DNA from: Acanthacorydalis orientalis
Lineage: Eukaryota; Arthropoda; Insecta; Megaloptera; Corydalidae
Reading direction: 5' to 3'
Length of the DNA stretch: 64,000 nt
Assembly: GCA_034766995.1 (NCBI GenBank)
Contig: CM068322.1
Coordinates: forward strand, 21,263,245 to 21,327,244
Shown: positions 24,446 through 37,215 of the stretch, one piece after another
How the letters are laid out: each line of letters opens with the position of its first letter
Numbering within the stretch: position 1 is the stretch's first letter
Translations under genes and position numbers: made by a program
The notes under the pieces: generated by a model
The model's input: the letters and a program-made list of their open reading frames with translations, nothing else
Databases searched by the model: none
Told to the model about the DNA's origin: nothing

Positions 24446-24449
24446 CATC

Positions 24450-25605
24450 AGTAAAAGTGCAGTATAATAACAAACATTTATAATTTTAATGAGTTACAAT
24501 CCTCAATTTATTTTACATATTTAAAAAAGTTTTATTAAATACTCAGCCATACATAAATTTAAAAATATTGAACCAAAATTGTGTAGTTCTGAAAAAAAGG
24601 CAGCGGCAAGAAAGATTTCTTTTTTAAAAAATGTTTTTAACACATTCTTAAATTGAAATCTCAAATTTTTCTTATTGAATTTTTAGTTATATTTTTAATT
24701 AAATCATTTTTATTATTGAGATTCTGTCGATTCAATTGATAACTTTTTTTCTAAATTCTTCGTATTTAAATGATTCAATTCATCATAAACTCAAAAAAAT
24801 TAATTTTATTTCAGAAAAATTTATTAACATTTGATACCTTTATCCCAATTATTAACTGATTTCTTTTTAAGTCATTTTTATTATATTTTTTCTATCTTAA
24901 ACAGATTTTAATCCAAACAACAGAACTATTATTATCTAAGAAATAAAAATATCAGAAAAGTTATCGACTTGTGATAAGTATTGAAAATATTAATATTTAA
25001 AATATCATAGATTTATAAATTTATATTTTTTATTCATTTTAATATAGATATATAATTAATACCATGAAATTCTTACATTTTAACTCATTAAAAATGGATA
25101 CATGTAATTTTATTAATATATTATATTAAATATAATTGCAAGCTATTAATATTTTATTCTTATACTTTTAAAAAGGTAATATAATACTATAAAATTTTTA
25201 ATTTTGAAAATATAATTATTTTATAATTCTATTTAATAGTTATAATATATTTGAAAGTTATATAATTATGAGCAATTAATACGACAATATAAAAAAATAT
25301 TTCAATCAATTATTAACTAAAATATTACAATAAAAAATGATAATGTAATTAATTATACACTACTCTTGTATTACGGACAAGTATATTAGAGTGTTCACAA
25401 AATATACGTTAATGCGTAGCTTCGTAAATAAATGTTGGTAATCCTAACATCGAGATTGAAAAACTAGGTCATATAAAGATAATTATATTAGTACGAGATT
25501 TGTTGAGATAACTAATTATTAAATAAATTATATAAATGGCTTTCTTCGAAATATGTTCGACCAAATGTTTTATTCATGTATAAAATAATTTAGGTTCATT
25601 TATAC

Positions 25606-25641
<36 letters not shown>

Positions 25642-26118
25642 GTAATTTTCATATATTCGTAGCACCTGTTATTAAAATTAACCCAAATAATAGCTTAACT
25701 AATAATTTGAAGTAATATCAAAAATGTTGTTTAAAACTATATCATTAATAAATGTAATACATCTTGTATCAGAAGCACAATAAAAGAAAATCGAATATTG
25801 TAATTTTATAATGACGAATAAATATTCGATGTGTCATTTAAAAGATAAATTGTATATATTTTTTTATTTCCGGATAACACCACATTTTTTTACAAATGTT
25901 TTATTAGAATTTTGTTACTATAGTATGTTAATACAAGACTTTCTCACCATAAATATCGATTGACAGTACAAAATGTAGTTTCATATTTAATAAATTATGT
26001 GTACACGTTTATATCTAAAGCCTATAAATTATAAGCAAATAATTCAAATGTCTGTACAAACAGCAGACAAATAGACATTTCTACGTAGATACATTTATAA
26101 AATACACCTTTGAGTTTA
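24450..26118. other. AT-rich DNA, no supported gene
   Basis: Nothing recognised apart from a short (TA)n tract at 25611-25636. Confidence 0.5.
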
Positions 26119-26148
26119 CATACACACACATATATACATATACATATT

Positions 26149-26188
<40 letters not shown>
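26119..26188. repeat. (AC)n(TACATA)n(TA)n microsatellite
   Basis: A compound tract passing from AC repeats through TATACATA units into pure TA. Confidence 0.9.
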
Positions 26189-26192
<4 letters not shown>

Positions 26193-26722
26193 AGTGGATA
26201 CATCCAGTAATAAGAGTGATTTAATTACATTTTTTTAAACAAAGTATTAGAAAAATAAATAAATTTCCTATGTACTAAAAGTATCTCAAATATTTTGAAT
26301 AGATATTCCCAACAAATTCCATTTAAAACTGACTTGAAAAATCAATAATTTTAATAGTTATTCCTATAGAAACGTAAACCGTAATGAAAATAGAATTCTT
26401 TCAGATACTAGAACGAAGAGTGTAATAATTATTATATTTTTTCTACTAGAAGCATCTCTTAAAATATTCGTTGCTTTCAAGAAACCAATTTGTTGTATAT
26501 TACATTTAATTTAAAAATAAAAATTCTTAAGCTTAGTTTTAAATTAAAAAAAAAACAATTTAAATTTTAATCATTTTTTTGAAATATAAAATATACATCA
26601 TTTGTAAAAAATAATTTCACACACGACTTCTCTTTCACTACAACTAATATGAAAAATAATCAGAAACAGATAAAAAAATGTTGAAGATGTAACAGAGAAA
26701 CTCATTTAAATGAAAGAGGTAT

Positions 26723-26726
<4 letters not shown>

Positions 26727-26784
<58 letters not shown>
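26727..26784. repeat. (AT)n(AG)n microsatellite
   Basis: A pure AT run followed by a pure AG run of about 24 bases, immediately upstream of an R2 copy. Confidence 0.95.
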
Positions 26785-26827
26785 TACTCAGTTTTAAAAG
26801 GTTACCTTTTTTGGTAACCTGTCGCTC

Positions 26828-27110
26828 TGGGAATAATGGCGATGCAACAAAATACTTTTAAATAATAGTAAAAAAATAATCAATAATAATTTATTGAATA
26901 TTTTTAAACGAAAAATGGTTGGTGTAGTTTGTAAGAAAAAAAAGAATATCATTTGTGAAATACAACATTTTTTTCTGGACAAAATTGTTCAATAAATTGT
27001 TATTGAACATGTTTGTTACTTATGAATCAATAATGATTTATTGAATATTTTTGATCAGAAAATTTTTGGTGGTTTGTGGAGCGAATATTTAAAGCATAAT
27101 GAAATTTTTC
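26828..27110 (+). repeat. R2 dispersed repeat, double copy
   Basis: Two partial R2 units lie in tandem. The first has AATGGCGATGCAACAA, then TTATTGAATATTTTTAAACG, then GTTTGTAAG. The second, from about 27020, has AATAATGATTTATTGAATAT, then TTTTTGATCAGAAAATTTTT, then GGTTTGTGGAGCGAATATT. A minus-strand ORF across the first unit is an AT frame without a known domain. Confidence 0.5.
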
Positions 27111-28078
27111 CTGATTTGTTTCATAAATTACAATTTATATTACGCTTTCATTAAGAAAATTAAAGGAGTTGTTTCCTGTATTTTATATTATAAAAGTAAA
27201 TAAATAATAATTTTTTCCCTTCATAAATTAACGAAATAATTCTGATCCTCACAAAATTTTATATTACTTTCATACAAGTACTTTTACTTTTCTATAACAT
27301 TTAATGATTTTGGTAACAATTTACACCACAATATTATATATAGTTAATTTTAAATGAAGTAAAGAGAAATTCTAATTTAAGAAAATACTTCGAAAATAGT
27401 TTAATAGGTTGCACCCTTTTACTGTCCTTGAATAATCCGATAGAAGAATTTATATACATTTGCGTGATATTTCACAATCTTACTTTTATATATTAATACT
27501 TATTTACAAGTTTAGGTCATATGAACTGAATACTTTGGTTATTCATAATTATTTTAGAAATGAAAATATTTTTATAACTGCTATTTATATATTCACTAAA
27601 TATAAAAATCAATATTTTATAATAAATACTAATAAACAAAAATATTTTCTATACAAGCAATTATTTTTATACAATGTCGTTTATAATTTCCGTCGAGAAC
27701 AATTTATAGTTCAATAAACATTTAGTTCAGTTCATACAAACAATAAAAAAAACTATGTAGCTATAGTTAGTTGACGGTAAACAAATCATTTGACGTTATT
27801 TAAGCGGAATAATATAAATATTACTTTTAAGAAAATGATTTATAATTGATGTACTAGGTTTAGAAGGTGCGGTACTTACTCGTACATTCAAAGGTAATGA
27901 TGTATGAAAGTTCTAATTATGTCTATAATAAAATATAGTGAAGTATTTGAAAGTACGATAAATTATGTCATTAATAATTACTTTTTATTTAATTACATTT
28001 ATAATTCAGATCGTTTATAAGATAAAAACAGATCAGTTTCATTAAATTTCATAAGTTTTATTATTCTATAATCATAAC

Positions 28079-28079
<1 letters not shown>

Positions 28080-28151
<72 letters not shown>

Positions 28152-28152
28152 A
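28080..28152. repeat. (TA)n(TG)n microsatellite
   Basis: A pure TA run of about 45 bases followed by about 28 bases of TG. Confidence 0.95.
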
Positions 28153-28749
28153 TAAATTAGAATTGACAATAATTTTAATGTCAATTTTAATTAATGATAA
28201 TTTCAGAAACATGGCACATTTTGAAACAAGAAATTTGTATATGAAATGAATAATCCAATTAATTTATATCATGTAATAATTATTATGTCTGCATTAGTTG
28301 TTTAAATTATCATAATTCATAATTGAAAACATTTTAAATAGTGTCGAATCTGTAATCAAGGTAAAATCGCAGAGAGAGATTATTCCCTAGTGAAAAATTA
28401 TAACAATTTAATACTGAACAATAAATAATACCTCCATATGAACTTTTTGAATAACATGAATATGAATGACTAATAAAATAATTTACTTTTTATAACTGAT
28501 TGGAAAAACAAGAAATTAGATTTTATTTTCGATCTTAGAATTTTTGAAAATTATAATACAAGTTTCATTCAAAAAAAGGTGGTTTTTAAAAAATAAATAA
28601 ATAAATAACATACCTCATTAACTCCTAATTGAATTCATAATTTATGGATTTCGAATACGAACACATGTAAAGTCTAGTTTTGTCTGAACTGTAGGCACGT
28701 GCCCATCGCCTAAAAAAAATAAACTTGTTAGTTTCATTTTAAATAATCA

Positions 28750-28780
<31 letters not shown>

Positions 28781-28887
28781 AATATAATGTGAAATTTAAA
28801 ACAATGTGAATTTGTACATTTATGTACTATATAGTTTAAGTTCAAAGACTAAATTATTTATTTATATATCAACGATCTTATAGATGC

Positions 28888-29058
28888 ATTCTCCTGATAG
28901 CTTAGTCTGATTAGTTGTTGAAATCTTTATCTTCCACAACTAGTTTCAGTTCATGATCTCATCAGGTAACTTGATAAATAATTTTACCAACAAGCTACCT
29001 ATAAATGGTGAGATCTGAATTTAGTTGTGATTGGTTTGAAAAAAAGATAAATAATTTA
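28888..29058. repeat. R1 foldback repeat, copy with well-matched arms
   Basis: The left inner arm CACAACTAGTTTCAGTTCAT, GATCTCATCAGGTAACTTG pairs with the complement of the right arm. That complement reads CACAACTAAATTCAGATCTC, ACCATTTATAGGTAGCTTG. The loop is about 18 bases around 28978-28992. The outer parts are more diverged. Confidence 0.6.
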
Positions 29059-29059
29059 T

Positions 29060-30515
29060 AGGGATCGATACCACTAGAACAGTAGCTAAAAATTACTTCT
29101 AATATGTATTATATCATGATAGATAGTTTACAAATTTGATTAGACATATTAGCAGTCAGTATTAAGTTCTAAAAATTTAAATATATTGTGATCGATTTTA
29201 AAATTACAACGTTTACTTAAATATCATTTTACTACTCAAATATTTATTAATAAATACATATTATTTACACTTAAGAAAATTATAATTATGTTTAATTTTT
29301 TTAACTTGAAGAATTCAAGTATAAAAGTGTAAATACAACGCAACAATTTAGATTCAGATATAAATTCAAGTAAAAATAATTCGATATAAAATATTTAAAT
29401 TCAAGTAGTAAAAATGAACAGCAAAAAACGGAAATAATCAGGAACAAAATATATACTTATTGTATGTATTTATATCTATTTCGCTCTCTATATATTTGAT
29501 TTGTTAATCAACCATAAATATAAATTTCCTTAAAAACAAAACTAACTGAAAACACTACAAGAATCGAAATCAGTCGTAGAAACTAATAAAAAGAGAAAAC
29601 ACTATAAACAAGTTATTAAAATTACTTTGAAATTAATACAGTTTTTAAACAATTTGTAATTTTTTCATTCTTTACCTTTTTATTACAGAAATAACTAAAG
29701 AAAGAAATATTTCAAGAAATCAACTTATCCAATAAATAAAAATTCAAATTTTAATAAATCGTATAATATTTCCCGCTACTATTTATTTTAAAAATTAACA
29801 AAATATGACCAAATTAAAATTTAACCCTTGATAAAACAGTGAAAAGAATTAAAAATAAATTCGATAGAAATTAATTTTCACAATAAAGATAGTGGAACAT
29901 TTCAATCATATTATACTTATATACACATAAGTATGCTTATATTTTATAAGAGTATACTTAAAATACATATACATGTTCAGTAAAAATTAAAAACAACACT
30001 TTTTTAATACATTACTAAATCATTTTTTTACATAAAAAAGTTATTTGGTTTACAATCTGATAAAACTCAGCTTTAATATAAATTTTAATTTAACCATCAT
30101 ACAATTTACTCCACATTTCAAATTCCAATATCGAAATGTTGTTAGTGCGTGTTTATAATCAGATAGTTACTATTTAATTAGTTTTCAGATATTATTGTTT
30201 AATCCGATAAGAACACTACTTAATTGAAAATACTTTTTTGTCATACTGGTTATTTAAATTATTCTCTAATAAATATTAATAATTCAAAACTGATATAAAC
30301 TGCATGCAATTAATTATCTGAAAATAATGTTTCTAGAGAAAAGTTCGTTCGAATATTATTTTTTCATTAATATTTAATATGTATGAAGTTCAGATATTCT
30401 AATAAAAAATATATTACATTTTATGATAATTATATGTATAGATATATATTATTTAATAAAATCTATTGAATACTATTAACCACAGAATATTCCCTCGTTA
30501 TGTTTTAATCAAAAT
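29060..30515. other. AT-rich DNA, no supported gene
   Basis: No gene or repeat element recognised. Confidence 0.5.
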
Positions 30516-30516
30516 A

Positions 30517-31159
30517 TTAATTGTTAAATTAATTCAGTGCCTTTTTCAGAGAAAATGAACATTTACGGAAAATGGAATACATTTTAATCATTAAAATATC
30601 TCCCATTATTTTGTACAACTTAATGAATCCTTTGCCGAGAAAAATATGGCGGTTTTGAGCCGATGAAGTCGTAATGCATTTTCTGACTTCTTACACTGTT
30701 TTAGCATTTTTTAAATATTTTTACCCAATACCTTTCCTAAGGGTAACTCATTTCCGTGGCTTCGATTGTATTTTTTTGAATTGGAATGCGAAAATTATGA
30801 CTAATGCCACTATGAGTCAATATAGTTGTAATCTATTTTCGGACTTCTTCCACTGTGTTAGCATTTTTTATATTTTTTATGTGTCATATTTTTCCTAGAA
30901 GGTAAACAAATCATTTCCGCAGCTTCGGTAGCATTTTTTTCAAGTGGAATTCGAAAAGTATGCAATGCCTAATTTGCTACTTTTCATATTCAATTATGTT
31001 CACTACTGTTTTATGAGGATATGTCAACTTTTTGGCCAGGATATATTATGCTTTAAAAGATTGGTACTTCAAAATTCTAAAACGACTAAAATATATTTTA
31101 ATTTAAAACAGAGTTATGATTGATTGAGTTTAAAGGCACCAAATCAATTTTTACACATA
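30517..31159 (+). mobile_element. R3 terminal-inverted-repeat element (Tc1/mariner-like MITE)
   Basis: The left end TAAATTAATTCAGTGCCTTT (near 30525) is mirrored at the right by AAAGGCACCAAATCAATTTT (31132-31151). 16 of 19 positions agree, and TA lies at the right border. The second copy at 22196-22405 has the same end and inner sequence in reverse, so the limits are supported by comparison. The interior holds a diverged tandem duplication (see 30674-30990) and no transposase motif. It is therefore probably a non-autonomous element of about 640 bp. The GGTGC near the ends is typical of many mariner termini. Confidence 0.6.
30674..30990. repeat. Diverged tandem duplication, period 157 bp
   Basis: GACTTCTTACACTGTTTTAG at 30685 recurs as GACTTCTTCCACTGTGTTAG at 30842. 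Further matching blocks follow at the same offset: TTTCCTA-G-GTAA, TCATTTCCG-GGCTTCG and GCATTTTT. It lies wholly inside the R3 element. Confidence 0.75.
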
Positions 31160-31384
31160 ATATTATTTTATTTGTATTATTTTTCAATATTATTTTATTT
31201 TTATTATTATATTTTCAAATACTAATATTGATTGAAATATGAATTATAATTGTTAATTATTTCAAATATGATTTTTAACACGAGTTTTAATTTTTTTAAA
31301 TAAATGAAATATAAAAATATAGATACTTTATTATAACTTTAATTAGATAAACAATCAATACGAAAAGATATAGATAAATTGACG

Positions 31385-31560
31385 ATACATATCCACACGT
31401 ATTCCATCTATCCATCATAGTAATCATCCATTTAACCTTCCCGCCCCTTTATGTCACCCAACCACCAATTACATGACTATTAATCATTTCGTTCGTATAT
31501 TCCCTATCTGTTCCTATTTACAACCAACTATTCCCTAGTTACATTAATGCATATCCATAA
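31385..31560. other. C-rich, G-poor strand-asymmetric patch
   Basis: The plus strand here is rich in C and T and nearly free of G over about 170 bases (for example TATCCATCATAG, CTTCCCGCCCC, CACCCAACCACCAATTAC). It lies between R3 and an (AT)n tract. No coding frame or known repeat is seen. Confidence 0.4.
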
Positions 31561-31570
31561 ATATGCATTC

Positions 31571-31580
31571 ATATGTATAT

Positions 31581-31625
<45 letters not shown>
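31571..31625. repeat. (AT)n microsatellite
   Basis: AT repeats with one TAAATA interruption near 31592. Confidence 0.95.
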
Positions 31626-31627
<2 letters not shown>

Positions 31628-31629
31628 TT

Positions 31630-32540
31630 GTACAATTTGTAATTTTCTGACAAATCAGAATATATTTTGTAATAAAATTGACTAAAATAAAACGAATAAA
31701 TCTGTTATTCCTGATCTTCACATATATAATTAAGATCTGACTAAATCATACATAAAATAATTAATTATTTTATTGAGGACATCTTTTTTTATAATTGACA
31801 TTCATTAATTTTTTGGGGTTTAAGGACGTGTCTTTCGTTTGACAATGAAGTTTATTAGTGACTCTTCTTTGAAGTAATACATATATTTCAATAAATGTTA
31901 AAAGAGTACAAGATAGAATGTTTTAAGTTTATTACTATTTTCAATTAAGAATTGAGATCGAGCTTTATTTAAATGTTTAAAAATAAAAGATGTTTTATTA
32001 AATACATTTTATAAATGATAAATGTATCTTTTTTCCTTCAACAAATGAATTTGTCAGTCGCTCTATGAAGCATAAAAACTTTTTGATATATTTTTTTATC
32101 TATTCGCTAGACAGTGTTTCTAGTTGTTACAATTGTTCAAAATGAGTTGTAAATTTCATTTTGTCAGTTATAAGAAGCGATAAAAATCAAATAACATTAG
32201 AAATTTAATTTGCAGGACTCTTTAATGTCTGATATAAAACTTCACACTATAATCAGAGCAAAAAAATCAATATTGCTCTGTTATTTACTCAAGTTAAAAC
32301 TTTAGTTTAAATTACTTCTAAAGCTGTTAAATTGCACAATAAAGTATCAGTTTTGAAAAAGTAATTCATAACAAATAAAAAAAAATACTCAACAATGAAG
32401 TAGAAAAGAAAGCTGTAAAAATAAAACTAGTAAATATGATAAGATAATTACACCCAATACATCAATAAAACTCTTTGTGAGTTAAATAATATACAAAAAT
32501 GCTGTTGTACGTTTTTATACTTATGAATTATTTTACGTGT
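31630..32540. other. AT-rich DNA, no supported gene
   Basis: Nothing recognised. Confidence 0.5.
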
Positions 32541-32546
32541 TATTGT

Positions 32547-32758
32547 TTTTTTCGTCCTTTCGGATAACGTGAACTTTTGTTCTCTTCTACTAGTTTTAAC
32601 ACGTGTACCATCCGAAGGCAGAATTCAGATAGCAAAAGAGAGATGCTCTCTCTTACCATTAGATACTTTGTATCTAAATTCTATCTGAAGATGGTACGCG
32701 TGTCTGAACTAATAGGGGAAACAAAAACTCAAGTAATTTAAAAGGGAAAACAAGACCA
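32547..32758. repeat. R1 foldback repeat, best preserved long copy
   Basis: The left arm (about 32550-32632) reads TTCGTCCTTTCGGATAACGT, then GTTCTCTTCTACTAGTTTTA, then ACACGTGTACCATCCGAAGG. The complement of the right arm (about 32758-32664) reads GGTCTTGTTTTCCC, then TATTAGTTCAGACACGCGTA, then CCATCTTCAGATAGAATTTA. The centre contains a further perfect small hairpin, AAGAGAGA with TCTCTCTT. No coding potential. This copy defines the arm consensus used for the others. Confidence 0.7.
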
Positions 32759-32759
32759 A

Positions 32760-34096
32760 TACAATATATAAAAAAAATGTTAAAAAATCATGAAGATATG
32801 AGACAAAGGTTTTTTAATGTAAAAATACCTTTTTTCAAAAACAAGAAATAAAGAAGTATAAGGTCAAAATCGACAGATAAACACGATAAATATATCTGTA
32901 TATTTTACATAAACAATAACCAAGATCATCATTAATTGTTAACATTTTTAATACGAAAAAATATGATTTATGGGAGTGGTGAAAAAGTCATTGCTGTAAG
33001 TGAATGCGAGACTACGAAGAAGATCAATATAAAAAGTATGAGTATGTTTACTATATGGAAAAATTTCAACTGAAATTAATTTAATAAAAGAATGATTATA
33101 ATTGTAAAAAGATAAGACTAATGCTATTAGACCTACTTGTCATAATAGACATGATATATGTGCTATATTAAATAATAGAAAAAAATTTAATGATTTTTCT
33201 TATTGAAATACGGTTTCTAAAAACTTCAAAACTATAAATATTAAATATTTAAAGAGCATTAGATTGCCATTTTAGTTAAAGTTGATTTCACTAAGATAAT
33301 TTGTTAGAAAAAAATTAATAGTGCACTGATAAATGATTTCGGTATATCTGGCAACCAAATTTTATTTTGAAATAATATATTTAAGAAGTATAAAGAAAAT
33401 TTAACAGTTATCATCATAAAAAGTACATACATTCTAAAAAACAATCACTTTAATTAAGTAGTTACTAAAAGTCAATCGTTTAAACTATAATCTTTAACAT
33501 TAATAATTAAGAAAATCTCTGATGAATTTAAATATATTACTAATAAAACGTTCAATCTCATAAAAATAATAAAAATAGCTTTTAGTACAATAAACATATA
33601 TGTTAATCAGAAATTTACGACAATACGGACTTAAACTTTTAAAACTATTCCAGACTAAAAATTGCTTTTATCTTGAAGTAATTAGTACAAATTTAAACTC
33701 GACGACATATCGATTCAGCTAGCAACATGTTAATTTATCTGAAATAAAGCGCAATAAAATAAGAAAAAAGAAAAACTATAATTATAATTTCAAGTCAAAC
33801 TAATCGGTCGGTTTTTTATTGCTGATAATATCGAATTCACACTTTAAAAAGATTTCTTTGTCACTTCTGCATATTTTAAGGAAATAATTAATAGTGCAGT
33901 ATGGTATCGAGTTTCAAAATGTATGTAGCGCATTTAACGTATTGCACTTTTCATGATAAAAACAAATTTAAAATTCTAGTAATCGAATATCGATATTTTT
34001 TTGTGTAGAATGAATTATATATTTTCAGTACTGACGTTTGCGTTATTCACTTTTGACTTTATTCTAATTTTAAATTTATTTAAAAGAACATTTGAT
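32760..34096. other. AT-rich DNA, no supported gene
   Basis: No gene or element recognised. Confidence 0.5.
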
Positions 34097-34151
<55 letters not shown>

Positions 34152-34220
34152 CATATATGTACGTGCATATATATATACATACATATATACACATACATAT
34201 ATGTACATACACATATGTAC

Positions 34221-34269
<49 letters not shown>
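34097..34269. repeat. Long compound (AC)n(AT)n(TACATA)n(AT)n tract
   Basis: About 170 bases of alternating purine-pyrimidine sequence. It creates five overlapping false Tyr-Ile/Thr-His ORFs on both strands. Confidence 0.95.
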
Positions 34270-34270
<1 letters not shown>

Positions 34271-34605
34271 CACAGCAAACTAAACTATGAAATCTCACAC
34301 AATACTATAAAAAAGAAATTAAATTTTGATCTTTAAATACTTTAAACTACTACAAAATTATATCACTAATCATATCAATTTTGAAATGTTTTTTTTTTAA
34401 GTTTATTTTTTTATTAAATATTACACTGTGATAACTATTTGTTTTCATTTTTTGATTTTTTTAAATTACTAATTTTCAATTTTAAATATAAAAAATGCTT
34501 TAAAATTCGTAATTTTATTTCAAAAATGATAAATTTAATTTATTATTCTTGCTAAATTTACTTTGACAAATGAATTACTTCGTCACCACATAGAAAAATA
34601 TTTTT

Positions 34606-34715
34606 TTCTAGCTCCCTCTGGCTAATGGCATCATCATTGAAATGCGCAAAAGCAACAATAAAAAAAATAGTCAATTAAACATTGTTGATCAAAAGAAGTT
34701 TATGGTAAATAGGAT
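34606..34715 (+). repeat. R2 dispersed repeat, 5' part
   Basis: It contains CTAATGGCATCATCATTGAA, then ATGCGCAAAAGCAACAATAA, then AACATTGTTGATCAAAAGAA. It gives the clearest version of the first half of R2. Confidence 0.5.
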
Positions 34716-34839
34716 AAAACAATAATTAATTTGTGTAACCACTAAGAAATTTAACCTCTTAATTTACTTGATATTAAATGCACACCATTTAAAAACGGTA
34801 TTTGTTATGATTCTATACGCTAAAACTACGTTAAATATT

Positions 34840-34847
34840 TCTCTCTC

Positions 34848-34928
<81 letters not shown>

Positions 34929-34935
34929 ATACACA
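34840..34935. repeat. (CT)n(AT)n(TA)n microsatellite
   Basis: A short CT run leads into two long TA runs separated by phase shifts (ATAATAT and ATATTATAT). Confidence 0.95.
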
Positions 34936-37060
34936 TTGTTTTATGTGTGTTTGTATACAAACATACATATAGCATATTGAATTGCCATGTAATATTATAG
35001 TAGTTAACATAATGAATATATGTTAGTTTCTTCCAGTTTATTGTTAGCAATAAAATCAAATATTTACAGTTTTATTACACTATCCTTATTACTATTTATT
35101 TCTAGATTGCGATTTGTACATGATTTTTTTTACTTGTGTTCGTTGCTTGCCTACATTGTTGTATTTATTTTATATCTACGTTATTTGTTTTTTATGTTAT
35201 CTACTGAACACAATTTTCTATACAGTTTATTATTGATCCTTCGTGCTAATACGTCACTTTAATTTCACTAGTTAATATATTTTAAACTTATTCATTTATA
35301 ATCAGTGATAGTTTTGTTAATTTATTTTAATTATTTTTAAGTGAATTTTATATATATATACATATATAAATTATAAAAATATACGAAACCATATTTTATT
35401 TTCGTTCCTTCTACTATCATCATCATATTGAATACTATGATTACATAAAACAGAACTTAAAAAAACAATAAAGTTTTGCAGTGAGCTGCACAGTGCAAAC
35501 TATTTTACATACAAAATGCATTTAGACAAAATTGAGAATGACATTCGAACACGTTTATGGTCTATAGTGACTTGAAATTACCTGTAAGTTGTCACAATTT
35601 GGTTAAATAAAAAATCTCAGAATGGAACGAGTTGTGAGACCAAATCTAAAAAATTTGTTTAAAATAAATGTCACTTACTTACGTTACACTTATTTTTATT
35701 ATTTGGTTTTATCAGTAATTAAATATTTCATTTTATATTGCTTCAACTCATTTTCGTAATAAATCTGATTTTTATTGTAGAGTTTTTAAAATTTGTCACT
35801 TAATTTTATTAAGAAATTAATGAAAAGCATTTTTTTATTAATAATTTTAAGTTCTTTCTGGATTTAATTTTTAATCCACTTTTTTATTTTCACTTAAATA
35901 ATCTCAAACGCCAAGCGAGTATTGAATTATTTATTATATTTTCTTCTACTGAATTTTTATTTATTGATTGAAAAATCTCAATTTTGTATTTAGAACCATA
36001 ACGTTGCAATATTGAAATACCCGTTCACAAAAAAAATATATTTCTACTACTTATTGTTGTTAATAAAATTATTAAATAATGTAAAACACCCATTTTCTTT
36101 TTTGTAGAAATCTGTTGTGTAAGAATATGATATCCTATCGAAATGCAAATAAGTCAAATCAAAATTCAAAAAAGTAATTATTGAACGTTTTGATACGAAA
36201 ATCTTCGTAGTGTATAAGAAATTATTTGTACATTAATTAATGCTAATTATATATGAGAGTATATTTTTATTTTTTTTCTTTGAACATCTCACGTATTTAA
36301 CATTTTATCACTGTTTTAAAATTTTGCTATATTAAGAATTGTAAATATAACTAAAAAGCAATATAGTCAAAAAAATAATAACATAAATGATTTAATCCAA
36401 AATATGAATGTTATAAATACTTTTAGTTCCATTCTTCATAAGATTTTTGTACTGATTTTAAAATATGTATTATATTTATTACTATAAACTATAACTACTC
36501 TAGCTTTTGAAAAAAGTTATGACATTTTTTACTTATGACATTTCGTTATAAAATTTATGCCACTTTCTATTTTAAAATTTGTAAAACGTAATAAATCAAT
36601 TCAATTTTTTTGATATGTTAAAAACTTTAGTATTGAGACACATTTATTTAGATTCTGTTGTTTTAAAAATATGATTTAATATCCAAGCAACTACAACCAT
36701 CTGATTCAGTATTATTAATGTTAGTTTATTTTCGTTAAATAATTAGAGCAGTTTTTTTATTATTTTTACGTAATAGCATTTATTTTTTTTATTTCGATAT
36801 TTTATTATTTTTAAAATAATATAAATTATAAATAAACTTATTAATATATATACGTGTATATATATATATATATATATATAATTTTAATTTATCAAAAATT
36901 GACGTCTGATCTACATTGAAAATTTATAGATTTTGAAATGGAATTAAATGTACTAAAAGTTAATTTTGATAAGAAAAATCTCATTAAAAGTGTTCACACA
37001 ATTGATTAGTGGTCAAAATTTATATATTTATGCCCTAAAATAATATAATTAACATTCAAT
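34936..37060. other. AT-rich DNA, no supported gene
   Basis: Nothing recognised beyond a short (AT)n tract at 36856-36882. A plus-strand 80-codon frame at 35020-35262 is Leu/Phe/Tyr-rich without a known motif; its composition follows the base bias. Confidence 0.45.
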
Positions 37061-37064
37061 AAAT

Positions 37065-37215
37065 CAGTAGAATTATCAATAATCAATTATTGAATATTTT
37101 TATCAGAAAAAGATTAATTGATTTGTGTGCAGAGTGAAAAATTCATTTATGAAACGGAAGTTAATGAAAAAATTATTTATAAAAATGAATTTAGCCACAA
37201 TACCAGAACTATAGT
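37065..37215 (+). repeat. R2 dispersed repeat, 3' part
   Basis: Blocks in order: AATCAATTATTGAATATTTT, TATCAGAAAAAG, GATTTGTGTGCAGAGTGAAA, AATTCATTTATGAAACGGAA, then GAATTTAGCCACAATACCAG. It provides the clearest second half of R2. Confidence 0.55.

Noticed and set aside
34015..34278. Several overlapping ORFs rich in YIYIYI or HTHTYI, here and at 980, 4340, 4998, 9649, 11290, 22965, 23029, 34826, 38514, 44264, 47859 and 54280
   Set aside because: They are translations of (AT)n/(AC)n microsatellites, open only because the repeat lacks stop codons, and often occur on both strands at once.
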